From: Schizophyllum amplum
Lineage: Eukaryota > Basidiomycota > Agaricomycetes > Agaricales > Schizophyllaceae
Assembly (NCBI GenBank): GCA_007026445.1
Contig: VDMD01000003.1
Span: 372,001-436,000 of the forward strand
Direction: 5' to 3'
DNA: 64,000 nt
Below, piece after piece: positions 58,971-64,000 of this stretch (the stretch's first letter is position 1; every line of letters starts with the position of its first letter). The position numbers and the translations under genes are program-made. The notes under the pieces were generated by a model. It did no database searches and had not been told where the DNA came from. It saw nothing but the letters and a program-made list of their open reading frames with translations.

Positions 58971-61103
58971 ATGCCCCGCGAGAATTCGTTCAGCGACGAG
59001 GGCGCTTCCCTTACGTCGGAGGACGAGGATTTCCCCGCGGCCGTGTCGCCCACCTACGACGACGAGCCGCGCAGCCTCGCGCGGGGCCCCCCGCAGGCGG
59101 GCGCGCCCCCACCCATCCGCTCCCCCTCCAAGTACACCGTCAAGTCCTCCCCAAGCAGCCGTCGAGCGCCCGTGAAGCCCATCCAGCGCTTCCGCGCCGC
59201 CGCGCGCAAGGTCATCGCGATGCACCGGGGCACAACCATGATCCGCGGGCGCGGGGTCGGGAGCGAGCCCGGCATCGACCCCCGTCGCCTGACTGCGGAC
59301 GTGCAGTATGGAGGGATCCACCAGGACTGCGTGATCGAGCTGTTCGACTACTCGGGCTGGTCGCTGAGCGCGGGGCGCATGACGAACCGCGAGTTTGTCG
59401 ATCTCATGGGCGACGAGAAGGCGAGCCAGCGGGAGGCGTGGGTCAAGGTGCGGTGGATCAACATCTCTGGGGTCAGTTGGGACGTGATTAAGGCCGTGTC
59501 GCTGGCCTATGGTGCGTGCTAGACATGAACAGCTTTGCGACGTTAAATAATTCTCGTCGTAGATTTGCACCCCCTCGCGCTGGAGGATGTGCTGCATCAG
59601 CGCAGCGAGAACCGCTCCAAGGCAGACTACTACTCGCGCCATCTATTCATCCGCCTGCTGTGCCACGAGCTTGGCGACAGCGACGGCCCCATCGACCCGA
59701 CGCTCGCGCCCGCGTTCGGCAGCACGCTCACGCGGTGCGAGTCCCCCCTGCCGATGGACGCCAGCACGGAGTCATATGAAATGGTCCAACACAGCGACGA
59801 GGAGAAGACGCTGTACGGCAGTCCCGCGCAGACCCAGACCCGGCGGCGAAGAGCGTGGCGCCGCGGCGCGCTGGCAACCGAGGACGTCGAAGCCACGCCC
59901 AAGCCCAGCCGCCCTCTCCTCCGACCTACCCAGTCCGCCCGCGCCGCGCTGGAGGACATGCACCACAAGAGGCGCAACGAGCAGGACGTGACCGTGGAGG
60001 CGCTCAAGCGCGACGGGCGCGTCCCCGTGCGCGTCTCCCCCTTCTACATCTTCCTCCTCCGCGACGGCACGGTGATCTCGATCTCCGCCACGCCGACGGG
60101 GCAGGCGCTGACCGCGCCCATCGCCGCGCGCCTCCGCTCGCGCGACACGCTGCTGCGCAAGTCCGCGGACCCGTCGCTGCTCGTGCAGGGCCTGCTCGAT
60201 CTGCTGGTGGACAAGGCGCTTGAGGTGATCGACGCGTTCCACGAGCGCATTACGATGTTTGAGCGCGAGGTGCTGCTGAAGCCGAAGATGCGGACCGTGC
60301 GGAATCTGCATATTTTGTCGGGCGACCTGATTTTGCACAAGCGGACGATGGAGCCCATCAAGACGCTGATCTACGGGCTGCGGCGGTATGACTTGGACCG
60401 CTGTGCGGCTATTGTGGATCCCGATGAGGTGGGGGCTGCGAAGGTTGTTGGGTTCATGAGCCATAAGAGCAAGATCTATCTGGTGGGTGCGTTCCGTTGT
60501 GGCCGAGGACGACACTGACGCGGCTTGATGTAGGCGGACGTGTACGATCATATGGACTATATTTTATCTAGCTTGGACATGTTTGCGAGTATTGCGGAGA
60601 ATCTGATTGACTACACTTTCAACGTACGTCCCTGTCTCCCCACACGCATGCTGCAGTTGCTGAAGAGCTCATTTAGATGGCGTCTTACGAGATGAACGAG
60701 ATCATGTAAGGTTTACCATGCCTGGGACGGCACACCTGCTGACAGGACTCCAGGCGCCGTCTGACGCTCGCGACGATCATCTTCCTACCCATGACATTAC
60801 TCACCGGCTACTTTGTGAGCGCAGATCACTGTTGTTGATGCTCTCACTCACCTTCCGCGTCTGGCAGGGCATGAACTTCACCGAATTCTGGAGCGTGAAC
60901 AACAACTCGGACGTGTTCTTCTGGGAGCTGGCGATCCCGCTCCTCATCGTCGTGACTTCGATCTTCATGTGGTCCGACTTCATCCGGGTTGGGCACTACT
61001 TCCAGAAAAGATGGATAGCGAAAAATGCTGTAAAGGTGCGTGAATGTCACCTGCGCGTTGTTCAGGCCTTCTAACAAAATGACAGGCATACCGTGCTGCA
61101 TGA
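58971..61103 (+). CDS. CorA-type divalent cation transporter
   Basis: Membrane channel of the CorA/Mrs2/Alr superfamily for Mg2+ or related ions. A Ser/Pro-rich cytosolic head (SFSDEGASLTSEDEDF) precedes the CorA core: DLHPLALEDVLHQRSENRSK, VSPFYIFLLRDGTVISI, LIDYTFNMASYEMNEIM. Then TM1 (LTLATIIFLPMTLLTGYF) runs into the signature GMNF, formed by splicing near 60.81-60.87 kb, and TM2 (ELAIPLLIVVTSIFMW) follows. The protein ends KNAVKAYRAA at 61103 after the last short intron. Introns also near 59.51-59.56, 60.48-60.53, 60.62-60.68 and 60.72-60.75 kb. Long N-terminal length fits fungal plasma-membrane CorA relatives better than mitochondrial Mrs2. Ion preference cannot be read from the sequence. 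Confidence 0.9.
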
Positions 61104-61808
61104 ACTGAGCGCTTGCATCTCGGACGCCTCTCTCTTTGGTCTCGGTTTCTTTGCTCGATATTATTATATGGTCGTGTCGAGATCTTGTGGATCGCCGGAT
61201 CTATCGACGGTCTGTGGTTTGTATATCTCATATCGTGCCCTTCTCTTGCTTGTTCGCTCGCTTTGTATGTTCATCGGACCTCTGTCATTCTTTCGCAGTA
61301 CTACGTCGTATCATTATGGACCCAAATAATGCTAATGAGAATCGTCTCTGGTTCAGGAATCAGGGATTCGCGCTGGACCTTGTTCGTCGTAAAAGGAAGG
61401 CATTGTTCTTGGTGATTGCCATCGGCCTCCATCACCTGCTCCTTTCCGCCTCCGCATCTTCCATGAGGGACGGACCGGATACTGTATGCGCCGGGATGAG
61501 CGATAACGACTTGGCTGCCACATGTCCGCTGTCGAGACTACGCGCCCCGGCCATGCGCACGACTCCGACAGCCGCTAAGCTCCTCGATGTCAATGGGTGT
61601 GCCGACTGACCAGTGCTGGCTCCCGCATTACGCGAGATAGGCGCCGACTAGCTGCTCACATGGTCCGCCGGCCGACGTGAGCTTGCGCGGTCGAGCTATC
61701 GGCGCCGAGACCTTTATATATGGAAGCGATTGCGGTGCTCTTGCTCTTTTCCTTCATCTGCCGCGGTCGAGCTTGTGTATCTTGCATACCGTCGACACTC
61801 AGAAGACA
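61104..61808. other. Spacer between the CorA gene and the xanthine dioxygenase gene
   Basis: 705 bases. The open frames here (up to 157 residues, at 61.14-61.61 kb) have no intron signals or recognisable motif and are judged non-coding. It should include the promoter of the dioxygenase gene, with a TATA-like CTTTATATATGG near 61.71 kb, about 95 bases before the start. Confidence 0.5.
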
Positions 61809-63202
61809 ATGGCCATTGAGCTCATCCCCCTCCCGCTTCCCGCGAGCGCCGATCCGTCCAAGTTCCAGCACTTTGGGCGTGAGGTGAAGGGCATCGACCC
61901 TGCCAACATCAGCGACAAGGAGTTTGAGGAAATTCAGGATGCGCTGTACAAGGTGCGTGCGCCGGCGCTGTGTTGTTGAGCCGGTCTGACGCCGCCTCTC
62001 AGCATGATGCGCTCCTGTTCCGAGGCGTCGACCTCAGCCCGGAGAAGCAGTACGCCCTCACGAAAGCCTTCGATCCGACAGTCGACAGCTACGGACACGG
62101 TAACAACAAGACGGGCAGCGAGAAGAAGTCCATCCTCCATCCCGATCTCAAGGTGCGTCCACCACAGTGCGAAGCTGCCAGCAGCGCACTTACCCCGCGC
62201 AGACGATCCCCCGTGTCCCCCAGGTGCAGCTCATCGGCAACGGCACCGTGTACAACCACGAAGGTCTCGCCGAGGCGATGCTCAAGCACCCCTCCCACAC
62301 CACCTTCCACAAGACGCGCGTGTCCCCCGAAGACGAGGCAAAGGGCATAACGCGCTTCTACCGCTGGCACATTGACGCCGCGCTCTACGATCTCTCCCCG
62401 CCAAAGGTCACCACGCTGTACGGGATCCAGGTGCCCGATGGCCCCACGCAGGTGTGCCGTTACGACGACGGCACTGGGGACGAGCTGCCTGTGCCCCTTG
62501 GCACGACCGCATTCGTCTCCGGCCGCACAATGTTCGACATCCTCCCGCAGGAGCTGAAGAGCGTTGCGGTCCGCGCGCGCGTCAAGTACGCCCCGCACCC
62601 GTACGTCTGGATGGCTCCCGCGCATGCGATGTCGACAGCGCTCGGGATCGAGAGCGAGGGCCTTGAGCTGCCACTTGACGAGCTGCCGCCGTGGGAGGAG
62701 AGCAAGCGCAAGACGCTGCCAGTGGTATGTTGTATGACTTCGCTCATGTCACCCCCTGACTGAAATCGTCCTAGACTTGGAAGAACCCCGTTACCGGGGA
62801 GTTGCACTTCCAGGTGCACCCTTGCGGTGCCGCGGAGCTCATCATCGATCCCCTTCCCGAGGGCGCGAAGCGCGAAGGCGCTCTGTACCCGGACGGCGCG
62901 CACCTCACCGACCTCAAGGAGGTTCGCGGCCTGCTGTACAAGATGCAGCGGCCCGCCATCGCACCGACTGTGAGCTTTCTGCGCGCTGTGCGTTGTTTCA
63001 TGCGCTCACACTGGTCTCGCAGTTCATCTACCCTCACGATTGGAAGCCGAAGGACCTGGTTCTGTTCCACAACCGCGGCGTGCTTCACACCGTCGTCGGC
63101 GCGTTCACGAAGGAGCAGGTACGCGCCTTCCACCAGTGCAACCTTGCGGCATCCGAGGACCCCAAGGGCCCGACGCCGGAGGACGTGAAGAAGTACGCGT
63201 GA
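61809..63202 (+). CDS. xanA: Alpha-ketoglutarate-dependent xanthine dioxygenase (XanA-like, TauD/TfdA family)
   Basis: Non-haem Fe(II) enzyme converting xanthine to uric acid with 2-oxoglutarate and O2, a fungal alternative to xanthine dehydrogenase. Five exons from ATG 61809 (MAIELIPLPLPAS). Exon 3 carries the metal-binding HxD in FYRWHIDAALYD (His about 154, Asp about 156), the context typical of XanA. Exon 5 carries the distal His in LVLFHNRGVLHTVVG, followed by the usual C-terminal FHQCNLAASEDP. The block GREVKGIDPANISDKEF fits the TauD-fold start. Introns near 61.95, 62.15, 62.73 and 62.97 kb. Substrate is inferred from family resemblance; another TauD-type substrate is possible. Confidence 0.78.
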
Positions 63203-63415
63203 GGGGGAGGCGATCTAGTCGGTGAAGTACACTTTGTTGGAGTATCGTACATGGTTGATCTACGTGCATTGTACTTGTATAGGCATCTGGGTGCTACAGT
63301 CGTTCTCTTCTTCATGGTCCCATATTGCGTACCCTTAGGCCTTGCAACGACGTCCAGTAAGTTCATGAAGTACACCGTCACCAATGATAATTGGGCCACT
63401 ATGCCCTCCGGCGCA

Positions 63416-64000
63416 TTAGCAATCCGCCAGATATCCCGCAATCGCGTCCTTCTCCGCCGAGTCCACGGACAGCTTGTAGTACTGCTTGACCTGGACCCAG
63501 GCCTGCACATAGGTGCAGACGTAGCTGTCCAACGGCGGCACCCACTCGGCAATGTCCTTGTCGCCTGCAGAATTGGTGTCAGTGGCAAGGCATGCAGGTC
63601 TAGAGTCCGAGCGAGCCAGCTAGAATCATAATGGCAAAAGACCGTACGGTACGCACCCTTCGACTGGTTCAGGTTGTCCGTCACCGCGATGAGCTGCGGG
63701 CGCGTCACGTCGTTGGCGATCGCCTCTCGCTGGTCGTCGTCCCAGTTGCGCGCGCCGGAGACCCATACCTGTAATCTCGTCAGCGGGAGCGGGGACGGTG
63801 GATTGGAGGGGACGCTATACCTCCTTCAGTGGGACGATGTGATCCTGGGGCGTGAGGTGAGTAATTATTGCTCTGAGGTGAGGGATTAGCCCCTTAGCGG
63901 AGGCACGAGTACTCACAATATCAAGGTCAGCAGGATCGGTGGTCGACACGTCGTCGTACTCCGATGTCCACTGCCCGCTGGTGGGGTAGCAGTCGCTTCC
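63416..64000 (-). CDS. Secreted HNH-type nuclease-like protein (DUF1524), 3' part
   Basis: Runs off the window, so the start is unseen. Read on the minus strand: SGQWTSEYDDVSTTDPADLD, then after an intron DHIVPLKE, then VWVSGARNWDDDQREAIAND, VTRPQLIAVTDNLNQSKG, and after another intron DKDIAEWVPP...YVCTYVQAWVQVKQYY, ending GYLADC at 63416. D-H-I-V-P-L-x-E and the N-x-x-K-G-D-K-D-x-x-x-W block are the hallmarks of the fungal DUF1524/GmrSD-C HNH proteins, which are usually secreted. Target (extracellular DNA or RNA) is not known. It is convergent with the xanthine dioxygenase gene, 213 bases away. Confidence 0.8.

Noticed and set aside
61136..61609. 157-residue open frame after the CorA gene
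   Set aside because: It begins just past the CorA stop, has no recognisable domain and shows UTR-like base composition; judged a chance frame.

Overview
The window is GC-rich nuclear DNA from a filamentous basidiomycete, probably an agaricomycete. Genes carry many short (about 45-60 bp) GT-AG introns and are closely packed on both strands. The housekeeping proteins are typical eukaryotic ones and the mobile elements are fungal types. No rRNA, tRNA, CRISPR array or bacterial operon was seen.

Layout. 0.2-8.6 kb holds housekeeping genes: a fused lysine-ketoglutarate reductase/saccharopine dehydrogenase (AASS type), exosome subunit RRP42, a small one-pass membrane protein, the KEOPS kinase BUD32 and a small unknown ORF. 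8.8-15.0 kb holds two tandem members (A, B) of a P-loop NTPase family. 15.2-23.4 kb returns to housekeeping: MAK21/NOC1 and valyl-tRNA synthetase. 23.8-55.2 kb is a restless accessory island with five more family members (C-G), a 5'-truncated member (H), broken copies of the AASS and valyl-tRNA synthetase genes, an 810-bp TA-flanked inverted-repeat element, a solo LTR, a Gypsy-like remnant, a foldback-like element and an intact Copia retrotransposon nested in it. 55.4-64 kb is again ordinary: an ABC1/ADCK kinase, an Alr4036-type FMN protein, a CorA transporter, a XanA-like xanthine dioxygenase and the 3' part of a secreted HNH (DUF1524) protein.

Main discovery candidate. The NTPase family has six apparently intact six-exon genes of about 860 residues (A-F), one frameshifted gene (G) and one truncated copy (H). 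By sequence they fall into four subfamilies of exactly two members each: A/B, C/E, D/F and G/H. C/D and E/F are divergent pairs sharing a short promoter with a CACGTG box. Each pair sits between a valyl-tRNA synthetase 3' end and an AASS 3' fragment, so a roughly 10-kb unit was duplicated in tandem. The proteins have an N-terminal helical region, a second conserved region, an NTPase with Walker A and B and a hydrophobic-G-x-P/T sensor-like strand, and a C-terminal domain with a conserved D...hVxhK pattern. This layout recalls the Crinkler/RHS-type NTPase-plus-nuclease proteins, but that link is inference. The island has captured pieces of both neighbouring housekeeping genes and still shows recent transposition (the Copia LTRs appear identical).
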